NCBI GenBank assembly: GCA_036653595.1
Contig: JAVVTQ010000029.1
Span: 1 to 18,801 of the forward strand
Reading direction: 5' to 3'
DNA length: 18,801 nucleotides
From: JAVVTQ01 sp036653595
GTDB taxonomy: Bacteria; Bacillota; Clostridia; Oscillospirales; Ruminococcaceae
Positions 7,619 through 14,351 of this stretch are shown here, piece after piece. Every line of letters begins with the position of its first letter. The first letter of the stretch is position 1. The notes below the pieces were generated by a model that was not told where the DNA came from, ran no database searches, and saw only the letters and a program-made list of their open reading frames with translations. The translations under genes and the position numbers were made by a program.

Positions 7619-8716
7619 TTGAACAAGGACATGACTAAGAAGATTTTTTTGCTTGTAACATATGCCGTGTTGCTCGGCGCGGCACTGTTTAACGCGCAGC
7701 GTATATCATCGTTGTTTGAAAAAGTATCGCTCGTAATGTCTCCTATTGGCACGGGTCTGTTTCTCGCGTTTTTTCTCGATGTGCCGGTTGCTTTTTTCAA
7801 AAGAAGTGTTTTTCACAGAATGAAAAACGACAAGCTTAAAAGGGGACTGTCTATTGCGCTGACATACCTGCTTGGCTTTCTGCTCTTGGCCGCCATAGCG
7901 GTTTTTATGGTTCCGAGTATAGTCAACAGCTTGATAATACTGGCCAATGGGATGCCGCAGTATCTCGAAGAAATTTCAGCCTACCTAGAAGCCGTTTTGG
8001 GGAAAACAGGAATCAGCTTTGAAATATCACTGCGCGATGCATTTACCGGTTTTGATTTTTCCGCCGTTGCGCAATCTATGGCAACTGTTTTGGAAACGCT
8101 CAAAACGATGTCGGGACTCTTTGTGCGCTTTACCTTGGGAATCGCGCTGTCTGTGTATCTGCTCATATCAAAAGAGAAGCTTCTGGGACTGACAAAGCGC
8201 ATATTTTGCGTGTTCATCAAGCCGCCCAGGGCGGCGAAATTTCATGAGACAGCTAAGCTTTTCAATTCCACCTTCAAGCGCTTCATTTCAGGGCAGGTAC
8301 TTGAGGCGGCGATACTGGGGATGCTGTGCTTTATCGGCATGGCACTGATAAGGCTTCCATACAGTGCGCTTATAAGCCTTATAGTCGGCGTGACGGCAAT
8401 AGTGCCAATTCTCGGCGCATACATCGGTATAATCCCGTCCGCTCTGATATTGCTCACGGAAAAACCAATATATGCTCTTGTTTTTATCATTTATATCGTT
8501 GCTTTGCAGCAGTTTGAGGGAAGCGTTATTTATCCCAAAATTGTCGGCGATGCCATTGGCATTGACGGAGTATTTGTTTTTATCGGCATTATACTGGGAA
8601 TGGGCATTGGCGGGCTGCGCGGGATATTGCTGGGCGTTCCATTTATGGCATTTTTGTACGCATTGATTGCTGTTAAGATAAGGCAAAAAGAACGTGCGCA
8701 CAGAAAAAAAGAATAA
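7619..8716 (+). CDS. AI-2E family transporter (permease-like, PF01594)
   Basis: This protein of about 365 residues has the AI-2E/YdbI/PerM layout. Two helices lie near the N-terminus, a third is at about 78-100, and an amphipathic loop follows. The C-terminal set of helices contains the family blocks around GQVLEAAILGMLCFIG, IVPILGAYIGIIPSALILL and the QQFEGSVIYPKIVGDAIG segment (Q-x-x-E-x-x-x-x-x-P). Members export small molecules or act as ion antiporters; an autoinducer-2 role should not be assumed from the family name. I chose TTG 7619 because AGGTG (7608-7612) precedes it by 6 bases. GTG 7610 would be too close to AAAGG, and ATG 7631 is possible. The protein is entirely membrane-embedded apart from the loop, with a positively charged C-terminal tail. 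Confidence 0.88.
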   Translation: MNKDMTKKIFLLVTYAVLLGAALFNAQRISSLFEKVSLVMSPIGTGLFLAFFLDVPVAFFKRSVFHRMKNDKLKRGLSIALTYLLGFLLLAAIAVFMVPSIVNSLIILANGMPQYLEEISAYLEAVLGKTGISFEISLRDAFTGFDFSAVAQSMATVLETLKTMSGLFVRFTLGIALSVYLLISKEKLLGLTKRIFCVFIKPPRAAKFHETAKLFNSTFKRFISGQVLEAAILGMLCFIGMALIRLPYSALISLIVGVTAIVPILGAYIGIIPSALILLTEKPIYALVFIIYIVALQQFEGSVIYPKIVGDAIGIDGVFVFIGIILGMGIGGLRGILLGVPFMAFLYALIAVKIRQKERAHRKKE

Positions 8717-8721
8717 AACAC

Positions 8722-8752
8722 ACACCTTGTGCGGAACATATGCACGAGGTGT
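8722..8752 (+). promoter_or_regulatory. hairpin enclosing the ribosome binding site of the downstream gene
   Basis: ACACCTTGTGC (8722-8732) and GCACGAGGTGT (8742-8752) form an 11-bp stem with one G-U pair and a 9-base loop. The downstream arm contains GAGGTG, the ribosome binding site of the gene starting at 8759. The T-run behind it is interrupted (TTATTTTA), so it could be a weak terminator of the AI-2E gene, a translation-blocking hairpin, or both. Confidence 0.55.
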
Positions 8753-8758
8753 TATTTT

Positions 8759-9148
8759 ATGAAAAAAAAGCTATTTCTTGTTTTCGCGATAGGAGCCGCG
8801 GGGTACAGTCTTTTGGAAATTATATGGCGCAGCTACACACATTGGACGATGACGCTGACGGGCGGTTTCTGCCTCGCGATGTTGTTTCTTGTAAACGAAA
8901 AGTTGAGAATGTGGAACCTATTTAAAAAAGCGCTTGCAGGAGCCGCAATAATCACAGCTTCTGAATTTGCTGTCGGTGTCGTCGTCAATTTGTGGCTTGG
9001 TTGGAATGTCTGGGATTATTCTGCGAGAAGAGGAAATTTCTTCGGTCAGATTTGCCCGCTTTTTACACTCGTCTGGTTTCTTATTTGCATACCTGTATTT
9101 TTCGCATTGGGAAAAATCGAGAAAAGGATATTGAGCAAAACGCATTAA
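8759..9148 (+). CDS. small membrane protein of the CmpB / putative ABC-transporter type IV family (PF06541-like)
   Basis: This 129-residue protein has four predicted membrane helices (about 4-22, 30-47, 56-82, 97-119). The third-helix region EFAVGVVVNLWLGWNVWDYS and the following GNFFGQICPLFTLVW match the conserved core of the CmpB family (E-x..G...N..W.WDYS...N..G.IC..FS..W). The function is not established; despite the family name there is no ATPase nearby with which it obviously pairs. ATG 8759 follows GAGGTG (8746-8751) by 7 bases; the frame opens a little earlier, but that part lies in the hairpin. It starts 42 bases after the AI-2E gene and may be co-transcribed with it. Confidence 0.72.
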   Translation: MKKKLFLVFAIGAAGYSLLEIIWRSYTHWTMTLTGGFCLAMLFLVNEKLRMWNLFKKALAGAAIITASEFAVGVVVNLWLGWNVWDYSARRGNFFGQICPLFTLVWFLICIPVFFALGKIEKRILSKTH

Positions 9149-9152
9149 ATAA

Positions 9153-9181
9153 TTGAATAATTACTCGCATTGTTGTATTAT
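9153..9181 (+). promoter_or_regulatory. promoter for the ybaK-M20 pair
   Basis: TTGAAT (9153-9158) and TATTAT (9176-9181) are separated by 17 bases. Transcription would start near 9188, just ahead of AAAGG (9195-9199). Confidence 0.6.
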
Positions 9182-9208
9182 TAATAAAAACGACAAAGGC
9201 GAATGAAA

Positions 9209-9697
9209 ATGTCAATTGAAAAAGTGCGCGAATACCTAAAAGAAAATAATTGCAGCGGTTCTGTCATGGAATTTGACCAGTCGAGTGCCACCGTTGAGCT
9301 TGCGGCGCAGGCTGTAGGCGTTATTCCTGCGCGTATCTCGAAAACGATGTCATTTGACGTAAAGGGAAGAACAGTGCTTATTCTTCTTGCAGGAGACGTC
9401 AAGGTCGATAACGGAAAGTTCAAGCAGCAGTTTGCCACAAAGGCAAAGATTATTTCATATGACGATGTTCAGGGTCGCACAGGGCACCCTGTCGGAGGTG
9501 TGTGCCCATTTGCGATTGACTATGACAATATTGATGTCTATCTGGATACTTCGATGAAACGCTTTGAAACGGTATTTCCCGCCGCCGGCAGTCCGAACAG
9601 CGCGGTTGAGCTGACGCCCGACGAGCTCGAGCGGCTGTCTCAGAGCAAGGGCTGGATAGATGTTGCTAAATATGCTGAGGAAAAAACGGAGGAATAG
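9209..9697 (+). CDS. YbaK/EbsC family aminoacyl-tRNA deacylase
   Basis: This 162-residue, single-domain protein of the YbaK/ProX superfamily (PF04073) hydrolyses mischarged aminoacyl-tRNA (Cys-tRNAPro, Ala-tRNAPro and others) in the cytoplasm. The conserved catalytic-region lysine is in RISKTMSF (Lys45), followed by a hydrophobic strand with ILLAGD and the glycine-rich motif VGGVCPF (95-101), where the family has G-G-x-x-P-F/x-G. Length and order match stand-alone members; no synthetase domain is attached. ATG 9209 has AAAGG 9 bases upstream, whereas ATG 9203 would leave only 3. The next gene starts 3 bases after the stop, so the two are co-transcribed, although a functional link is not obvious. 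Confidence 0.9.
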   Translation: MSIEKVREYLKENNCSGSVMEFDQSSATVELAAQAVGVIPARISKTMSFDVKGRTVLILLAGDVKVDNGKFKQQFATKAKIISYDDVQGRTGHPVGGVCPFAIDYDNIDVYLDTSMKRFETVFPAAGSPNSAVELTPDELERLSQSKGWIDVAKYAEEKTEE

Positions 9698-9700
9698 AAA

Positions 9701-10876
9701 ATGCCTGATTATCTGAAGAGGGCTTTTGAGCTGGACAGCGAAATCCTGGAAATGCGCAGATATCTGCACCAAAACCCCGAGGTCGGCAACGAGCTTCCCA
9801 AAACGACCGCATACATAAAGAAAAAGCTCACAGAGTATGGCTGTGAGTTTGAGGAGATATGCAAGGGCGGAATCGTCGCCAACATAGGCAATAAAAAAGG
9901 TAAGACAGTTCTCATTCGCGGAGACATAGATGCGCTCCCTCATAAGGAACTGAGCGGAGAACCTTTCGCCAGTACAAATGGATATTCGCATTCCTGCGGA
10001 CATGATATCCACACGGCGTCACTGCTCACTTGCGCGAAAATGCTCAAAGAGACAGAGAGTGAACTTTTGGGCAACGTCAAGCTCTGCTTCCAGCCTGATG
10101 AGGAATCAATCAACGGTGCGCTCAGTATGATAGCTGCGGGTGTCATGGAGAATCCTCATGTCGATGCTGCAATCTCTATGCATACCAATTTACCGTTGAT
10201 GGCAGGTTCATTTAATGTACTTCCGGGAACATATCTCTCCTCGAGCGATATTTTTCGCATAGAGGTTATAGGAAAGGCAGCTCATGGCTCAGCTCCCGAA
10301 AATGGGCTTGACCCAATAAACATAGCCACAAAAATTGTCGACGCTGTCCAGACTATCTCGACACGTGAGGTCACGGCGTTTAGTCCAAATGTAATAACTT
10401 TCGGCTCAATTCACGGAGGAGATGCGCCGAATATAATTCCGGACAGCTGCGTGCTGACCGGGACAATCCGCAACTTTAAAAGAGAACCGAGAGACTATGT
10501 CAAAAGCAGATTTGTCGAAATTGTTAAAGGCATTTGCAGCACATTTCGCGCTGAAGTCAAGGTCGAATTCACCTCTCAGACTCCGACCACATACAACAAC
10601 CCGCAGCTCACAGAGAAGCTTGTCGGATATCTGCGTGAAATGGCCGGCGAAGACAGAGTGTTTATGAACGATCTCGGCGTTAAGGGCTCGGACGACTTTG
10701 CGTATTTTTCCGAGCTTGTCCCGGGCGTGATGTACCATGTCGGCATGGGCACACTTGAAGAGGGATACACATATGGGCTGCATAATCCGCGAGTGCGCTT
10801 TGACGAGCGCGCACTTCCATATTCAGCTGCTGCTTTTGCACATATCACCTACAGATGGACACAGGACAACCGCTGA
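9701..10876 (+). CDS. M20 family (M20D) metal-dependent amidohydrolase
   Basis: This 391-residue cytosolic enzyme of the IAA-amino-acid hydrolase / N-acyl-amino-acid amidohydrolase group cleaves N-acyl bonds using two metal ions. Visible ligands are Asp75 in GDIDALP, Cys99 and His101 in SCGHDIH, the Glu134-Glu135 pair in QPDEES, His161 in MHTN, and His361 in LHNPRVRFDE. The central lid domain carries the family mark FGSIHGGDAPNIIPDSC. The usual QPAEEG is changed to QPDEES, but the metal-binding glutamates are kept. The substrate cannot be told from sequence; diaminopimelate, hippurate and aminobenzoyl-glutamate enzymes share this fold. ATG 9701 follows GGAGG (9688-9692) by 8 bases. The stop at 10876 directly abuts the stop of the opposing zinc-ribbon gene. 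Confidence 0.9.
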   Translation: MPDYLKRAFELDSEILEMRRYLHQNPEVGNELPKTTAYIKKKLTEYGCEFEEICKGGIVANIGNKKGKTVLIRGDIDALPHKELSGEPFASTNGYSHSCGHDIHTASLLTCAKMLKETESELLGNVKLCFQPDEESINGALSMIAAGVMENPHVDAAISMHTNLPLMAGSFNVLPGTYLSSSDIFRIEVIGKAAHGSAPENGLDPINIATKIVDAVQTISTREVTAFSPNVITFGSIHGGDAPNIIPDSCVLTGTIRNFKREPRDYVKSRFVEIVKGICSTFRAEVKVEFTSQTPTTYNNPQLTEKLVGYLREMAGEDRVFMNDLGVKGSDDFAYFSELVPGVMYHVGMGTLEEGYTYGLHNPRVRFDERALPYSAAAFAHITYRWTQDNR

Positions 10877-11080
10877 TTAGAGCAGCCTGTCAAGGCGCTC
10901 CACCTCACTGTGGACGATGCTTTTGCAGTTCTTGCAAATGGTTAAAATGAGTGGACTGCCTTCAAGGCTGCATATGCCCATTGCCGAATAGTGAAATACG
11001 GCGCCGTCTCTGACCTGACAGCCCTTGAAAAGGTCTGTTGACCCGCAAAATTGACAGCGCTCCGGTGTGAATTTGTCCAT
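10877..11080 (-). CDS. small zinc-ribbon protein, unknown function
   Basis: This 67-residue protein has two Cys pairs, C9-Q-F-C12 and C49-K-N-C52, spaced like a zinc ribbon, plus two extra cysteines (Cys21, Cys37). I do not recognise a named family. No membrane segment is present. I chose ATG 11080 because AGAGGTG lies 6 bases upstream on the minus strand; an earlier in-frame ATG at 11098 overlaps that site, and the frame's far end runs into the trpB terminator. Its stop is adjacent to the M20 stop with no base between, a tail-to-tail arrangement with no terminator visible between the two. A promoter must lie between the trpB terminator and 11080; I see only a weak CATAAT -10. Confidence 0.65.
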   Translation of the reverse strand: MDKFTPERCQFCGSTDLFKGCQVRDGAVFHYSAMGICSLEGSPLILTICKNCKSIVHSEVERLDRLL

Positions 11081-11138
11081 TATAATCACCTCTGACATAT
11101 TATGTCCGATATTGCACTTTATAAAGATTTTTTTGCTG

Positions 11139-11173
11139 AAAAAGCGCCTATCCATGTTTTGGATAGGCGCTTT
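11139..11173 (-). terminator. intrinsic terminator after trpB2
   Basis: On the minus strand AAAGCGCCTATCC pairs perfectly with GGATAGGCGCTTT (plus arms 11141-11153 and 11161-11173), with a 7-base loop and a T-run of five. It lies 24 bases after the trpB2 stop and separates that gene from the zinc-ribbon gene. Confidence 0.88.
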
Positions 11174-11196
11174 CGCTTGCTTTGGCACAGAAAATA

Positions 11197-12576
11197 CTAT
11201 TGAATGCCCGGTATTGAGGGGATGCAGTCAAAGCCGCGTTGCAGATCCTCCTCGGTTGGGATATAGTCGGTCATCGTGTGATTGTTGTAGCTCATGTATG
11301 CAGACAGGTCAAAGTATCCGGTTCCTGTCAGCCCAAAGAGAATGACCTTGTCCTCGCCGGTCTGCTTGCATTTCATAGCCTCGTCGATTGCCACGCGTAT
11401 CGCATGTGCAGACTCTGGGGCAGGGAGAATCCCTTCGATTTTTGCAAACTGCACAGCTGCATCGAAAACAGAGGTCTGCTCAACAGAGCGCGCTTCATCG
11501 ATAAACCCATCGTGATAGAGCTGCGATAAAATTGGGCTCATGCCGTGATAGCGCAGACCGCCTGAATGGTTTGCCGATGGGATAAAGCCGCTTCCGAGCG
11601 TGTACATCTTGGCGAGGGGTGTGACCTTTCCTGTATCGCAATAATCATAGGCGAACTTTCCGCGAGTCAGCGACGGACATGAGGCAGGTTCAACAGCGAT
11701 GAAATATGGAGCTGATTTTCCGTCCAACTTATCTTTCATGTACATCGACATAAGTCCGCCCAAATTGGAACCGCCGCCCGCGCAACCTATGACAATGTCC
11801 GGATAGCAGTCATACTTGTCGAGCGCTGTCTTTGCCTCCTGTCCGATTATTGTCTGATGTAGGAGCACCTGATTGAGCACGCTTCCCAGAACATACCGTG
11901 TTCCCTCGTGAGAGGTAGCCACCTCGACTGCCTCGGATATTGCGGTGCCGAGACTGCCTGAATTGTTGGGGTATTTGGCCAAAATAGCACGCCCTGCCGC
12001 CGTGGTATTGGACGGAGAGGGAATGACCTTTGCGCCATAGGTTTCGATCACTGCTTTTCTGTAGGGCTTTTGTTCTGCGGAGCATTTGACCATAAATACG
12101 GTTAAATCGAGCCCCAAATAGCTACAGGCCATCGACAGAGCGGTGCCCCATTGACCGGCACCGGTTTCGGTCGTCAGAGCTTTCAGGCCTTGTTTTTTGG
12201 CATAATACGCCTGCGCCACGGCCGAATTAAGCTTGTGACTGCCGCTTGTGTTGTTGCCTTCAAATTTGTAGTATATCTTTGCAGGAGTGCCCAAAGCCTT
12301 CTCAAGGCAATATGCGCGAACAAGGGGAGACGGGCGGTACATTTTATAAAAGTCGCGAATTTCCTGAGGTATTTCGATAAAACGGTCTTGCGAGTTCAGC
12401 TCCTGACTTGCAAGCTCGGTGCAGAAGACGTGACTCAAATCATCTACTGTCACGGGTTCAAAAGTTCTTGGATTGAGAATCGGCGCATGGTCTGTTTTCA
12501 TGTCAGCACGGACGTTGTACCAGCTGCTTGGAAGCTCATCTTCACTCAAATAAATTTTGTACGGAATTTCTTTCAT
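11197..12576 (-). CDS. trpB2: tryptophan synthase beta chain, type 2 (TrpB2-like, PLP-dependent)
   Basis: This 459-residue fold-type II PLP enzyme has the TrpB2 pattern: a long N-terminal extension (about 75 residues) before RPSPL, the PLP lysine in SGSHKLNS (Lys115), the catalytic glutamate in TETGAGQWG (Glu137), and the phosphate-binding glycine loop CAGGGSN. It joins indole with L-serine (or O-phosphoserine, as reported for some TrpB2 enzymes) to make tryptophan. No trpA lies in the window, which fits TrpB2 proteins that salvage free indole. ATG 12576 has GGAGT about 10 bases upstream. The T-box leader with a Trp-type specifier supports a tryptophan role independently of the protein match. 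A terminator closes the transcription unit, so it is a single-gene operon. Confidence 0.92.
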   Translation of the reverse strand: MKEIPYKIYLSEDELPSSWYNVRADMKTDHAPILNPRTFEPVTVDDLSHVFCTELASQELNSQDRFIEIPQEIRDFYKMYRPSPLVRAYCLEKALGTPAKIYYKFEGNNTSGSHKLNSAVAQAYYAKKQGLKALTTETGAGQWGTALSMACSYLGLDLTVFMVKCSAEQKPYRKAVIETYGAKVIPSPSNTTAAGRAILAKYPNNSGSLGTAISEAVEVATSHEGTRYVLGSVLNQVLLHQTIIGQEAKTALDKYDCYPDIVIGCAGGGSNLGGLMSMYMKDKLDGKSAPYFIAVEPASCPSLTRGKFAYDYCDTGKVTPLAKMYTLGSGFIPSANHSGGLRYHGMSPILSQLYHDGFIDEARSVEQTSVFDAAVQFAKIEGILPAPESAHAIRVAIDEAMKCKQTGEDKVILFGLTGTGYFDLSAYMSYNNHTMTDYIPTEEDLQRGFDCIPSIPGIQ

Positions 12577-12612
12577 CTCAAAACACTCCTTTAATATTGG
12601 GAGATGGCAAAT

Positions 12613-12659
12613 AAAAAAAGCCCTGTCTCCCACAAAATTCTTGCGAGGACAAGAGCCTT
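12613..12659 (-). terminator. T-box intrinsic terminator
   Basis: On the minus strand the GCTCTTGTCCTC arm pairs imperfectly (G-U pairs and small bulges) with GGGAGACAGGGC, followed by seven T. The upstream arm overlaps the part that would form the antiterminator with the T-box sequence. Confidence 0.8.
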
Positions 12660-12877
12660 AACTCCTGCGGTACCACCTTGCTTGACGATAAACGTCCACT
12701 CATAGGGTGCTGTCACACCCGCGCTCTGTAACGTGAGCACACGTTCGGAGATACTCGGCATTGCCTTTGATCCGACCCTCAGAGGTCCATTTGCCAATCC
12801 GCTTTCTGCTGGGTTTTCAGCATCCCCGGCTCTCTGTAAACGCGCTATCGGTTTTATTTCCTCATCAACAGTTTATG
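12613..12877 (-). promoter_or_regulatory. T-box riboswitch leader, Trp specifier (UGG)
   Basis: Read on the minus strand, the leader shows GATGAGGAAATA at the stem I base, the AGAGAG bulge and a distal GCTGAAAACCCAGC element. The specifier region is AAATGGACCTCTGAG, in which CCTC can pair with the 5' GAGG, placing TGG (plus 12789-12787) in the specifier loop. A stem III-like hairpin (GGGTG/CACCC) and the T-box sequence AAGGTGGTACCGC (plus 12679-12667) follow. The leader ends in a terminator. Uncharged tRNA-Trp would read UGG and pair its NCCA end with UGGN, turning trpB2 on when charged tRNA-Trp is scarce. The N position is U, which pairs best with an A discriminator, whereas bacterial tRNA-Trp usually has G73; a U-G pair would be needed. 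Confidence 0.93.
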
Positions 12878-12882
12878 GATTT

Positions 12883-12911
12883 ATATTATCATGTGTAATA
12901 AGCTTTGTCAA
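12883..12911 (-). promoter_or_regulatory. promoter of the T-box-trpB2 unit
   Basis: On the minus strand a perfect TTGACA (12911-12906), a 17-base spacer and TAATAT (12888-12883) form a near-consensus sigma-A promoter. It predicts a start near 12876 and a leader of about 300 nt. Confidence 0.88.
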
Positions 12912-12964
12912 ATCTCTTTGAAAAATAATATTTGCCGAACATCGCTTTTTTCTGTTTTTGAAAA

Positions 12965-12978
12965 AATTACCGGTAATT
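12965..12978. promoter_or_regulatory. 14-bp perfect palindrome between divergent promoters
   Basis: AATTACCGGTAATT is a perfect palindrome centred between the trpB2 promoter (-35 at 12906) and the M28 promoter (-35 at 13001). It is about 22 bases upstream of the latter, a position suited to an operator or activator site. A looser pair, GTCAAAT (12979-12985) and ATTTGAC (12999-13005), lies next to it and overlaps the M28 -35. No regulator is identified. Confidence 0.4.
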
Positions 12979-13000
12979 GTCAAATACTGGAGACGAAAAT

Positions 13001-13030
13001 TTGACGAATATTAAGTTATTATAGTACTAT
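13001..13030 (+). promoter_or_regulatory. promoter for the M28 peptidase gene
   Basis: TTGACG (13001-13006) and TACTAT (13025-13030) are separated by 18 bases, with a predicted start near 13037, shortly ahead of AGAGGTG. Confidence 0.6.
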
Positions 13031-13057
13031 AAGTGCAAAGAGAAGAGGTGTTTTATC

Positions 13058-14209
13058 ATTAAACGGGTAATTATGACAGTTTCGGTTCTTATTCTTCTTT
13101 TGTTTTTTGTGTTTTCCGGACATGATATGGTAAATGAAGATAGCTTGGAAAATGTAATTTCGACAATGTCTAATGTAGACGATTCCGGACATGTGAGCGA
13201 GATTCCAACAATTTCTGCGGACGACGTATCCTCGGGACCGAGACAGCGCGACAGATACAAAGCGGAGAGCAATATATTTTCTCAGCTTGTATCTGATTTG
13301 ACTTTAACGCTTCATTCACTGCATGAGCGCGTCAGCTATGATGATATAAACCAGACACTCATAACGCTTACAAAGGACATAGGAACACGGCGTGTCGGCA
13401 CAGAGGGCAATGCGCGTGCGACGCAATTTCTTATGACGTCGCTCAAAGCGTTTGGCTTCGACGAAGCTTCAGGAGCGCTTGTCAAGCAGGGTTTCTATTC
13501 ATATGGGTTATATACGGAAAATGTGATTGCGACAATTCCCTCAGATAAGCCAGACGCACCGATTGTTGTTTTGAGCGCTCACTATGATTCCGTGCGCGGC
13601 ACGGAGGGCGCAGTCGACAATGCCTCCGGCGTGGCGGCTCTCCTGGAAACGGCGCGTGTGATAAAGCAGTCCGATTTAAAGCTTGACTTTGAACTGCGAA
13701 TATGCTTTTTTTCAGCAGAGGAGGATGGGTACATAGGCGCGTATCATTACATAGAGAAGTGCCCGGACGAAACACTGAGAAAACACGCATGTATATTAAA
13801 CACAGATATGGCCGGGCACAATAACTCCGAGCGCACCACAGCACTTGTAGTGAGCACGAGGGCAGATCCCGGAAATTACGGATGGGGGCCTGCGCCTGCG
13901 AATTGCGTGAGCGACGCAGTGACGAAGGCATATCGTGAGCTAAATGAAATTAATGCTGCAAACTTTCACAGTCCTGCGAATACAGGACGGCACGACATTA
14001 TACCGTTTATGAACGCCGGCATAGACTGTGCCACACTTTCATGGCGTGAAATTGATGCAAATCGGGCATATGACAACGATTTGGGCATTATAACGCCACT
14101 TCTCATACACACTCCCGACGACACACTTGAAAATCTCAACATTGAATCTGTCTACATGACAACGCGGCTCTTCGTTAAGAGCATTGCGATGCTGGATGAG
14201 AAAATTTAG
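13058..14209 (+). CDS. exported M28 family zinc metallopeptidase, probable ATT start
   Basis: This peptidase (383 residues from ATT 13058; 378 from ATG 13073) has all M28 metal and catalytic residues. Numbered from ATG 13073 they are His170 (SAHYDS), Asp182 (AVDNASG), Glu216-Glu217 (SAEEDG), Asp245 (NTDMAGH) and His346 (HTPDD). Members are cocatalytic zinc aminopeptidases. The N-terminus is a hydrophobic signal or anchor (VSVLILLLFFVFSG) without a lipobox, followed by a variable linker of about 70 residues. AGAGGTG (13044-13050) sits 7 bases before ATT 13058, and starting there adds Lys-Arg ahead of the hydrophobic core, as a signal peptide needs. ATG 13073 is 22 bases from that site, with only a weak GGG nearby, and would lack the basic n-region. 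No other ATG, GTG or TTG is in frame between. Confidence 0.87.
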   Translation: MKRVIMTVSVLILLLFFVFSGHDMVNEDSLENVISTMSNVDDSGHVSEIPTISADDVSSGPRQRDRYKAESNIFSQLVSDLTLTLHSLHERVSYDDINQTLITLTKDIGTRRVGTEGNARATQFLMTSLKAFGFDEASGALVKQGFYSYGLYTENVIATIPSDKPDAPIVVLSAHYDSVRGTEGAVDNASGVAALLETARVIKQSDLKLDFELRICFFSAEEDGYIGAYHYIEKCPDETLRKHACILNTDMAGHNNSERTTALVVSTRADPGNYGWGPAPANCVSDAVTKAYRELNEINAANFHSPANTGRHDIIPFMNAGIDCATLSWREIDANRAYDNDLGIITPLLIHTPDDTLENLNIESVYMTTRLFVKSIAMLDEKI

Positions 14210-14262
14210 ACTTTTGAATTGAAAATTGCTCGGCAAACATAGATAATAAGAAAAGGGCTTTT

Positions 14263-14292
14263 ACATTGACAATGTTTAAGCTGAAATAGCAT
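14263..14292 (+). promoter_or_regulatory. possible promoter with an overlapping palindrome, upstream of the lipoprotein gene
   Basis: A perfect TTGACA (14266-14271) lies inside the inverted repeat ACATTG-A-CAATGT (14263-14275). The best -10 is TAGCAT (14287-14292), with a short 15-base spacer. The palindrome over the -35 would suit a repressor site. The element is in a 142-base gap after the M28 gene, in which no strong terminator is visible. Confidence 0.35.
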
Positions 14293-14351
14293 TTTTTTGC
14301 AAGCACAAAGACTTGCAGTTTTAAAGTTATGCTAAAAAAGGAGGAGCCATC

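Noticed and set aside
9455..10012. Minus-strand 185-codon open frame
   Set aside because: It is antisense to the YbaK and M20 genes, which have clear families, motifs and ribosome binding sites.
11081..11188. Longer 103-residue form of the zinc-ribbon protein
   Set aside because: The extension reads through the trpB2 terminator hairpin, and the good ribosome binding site points to ATG 11080.
12591..12797. Minus-strand 68-codon open frame ahead of trpB2
   Set aside because: It falls within the T-box leader and crosses its terminator; the conserved T-box sequence explains the region.
12978..13000. A third minus-strand promoter using TTGACA at 12983-12978
   Set aside because: No acceptable -10 lies 16-18 bases downstream.
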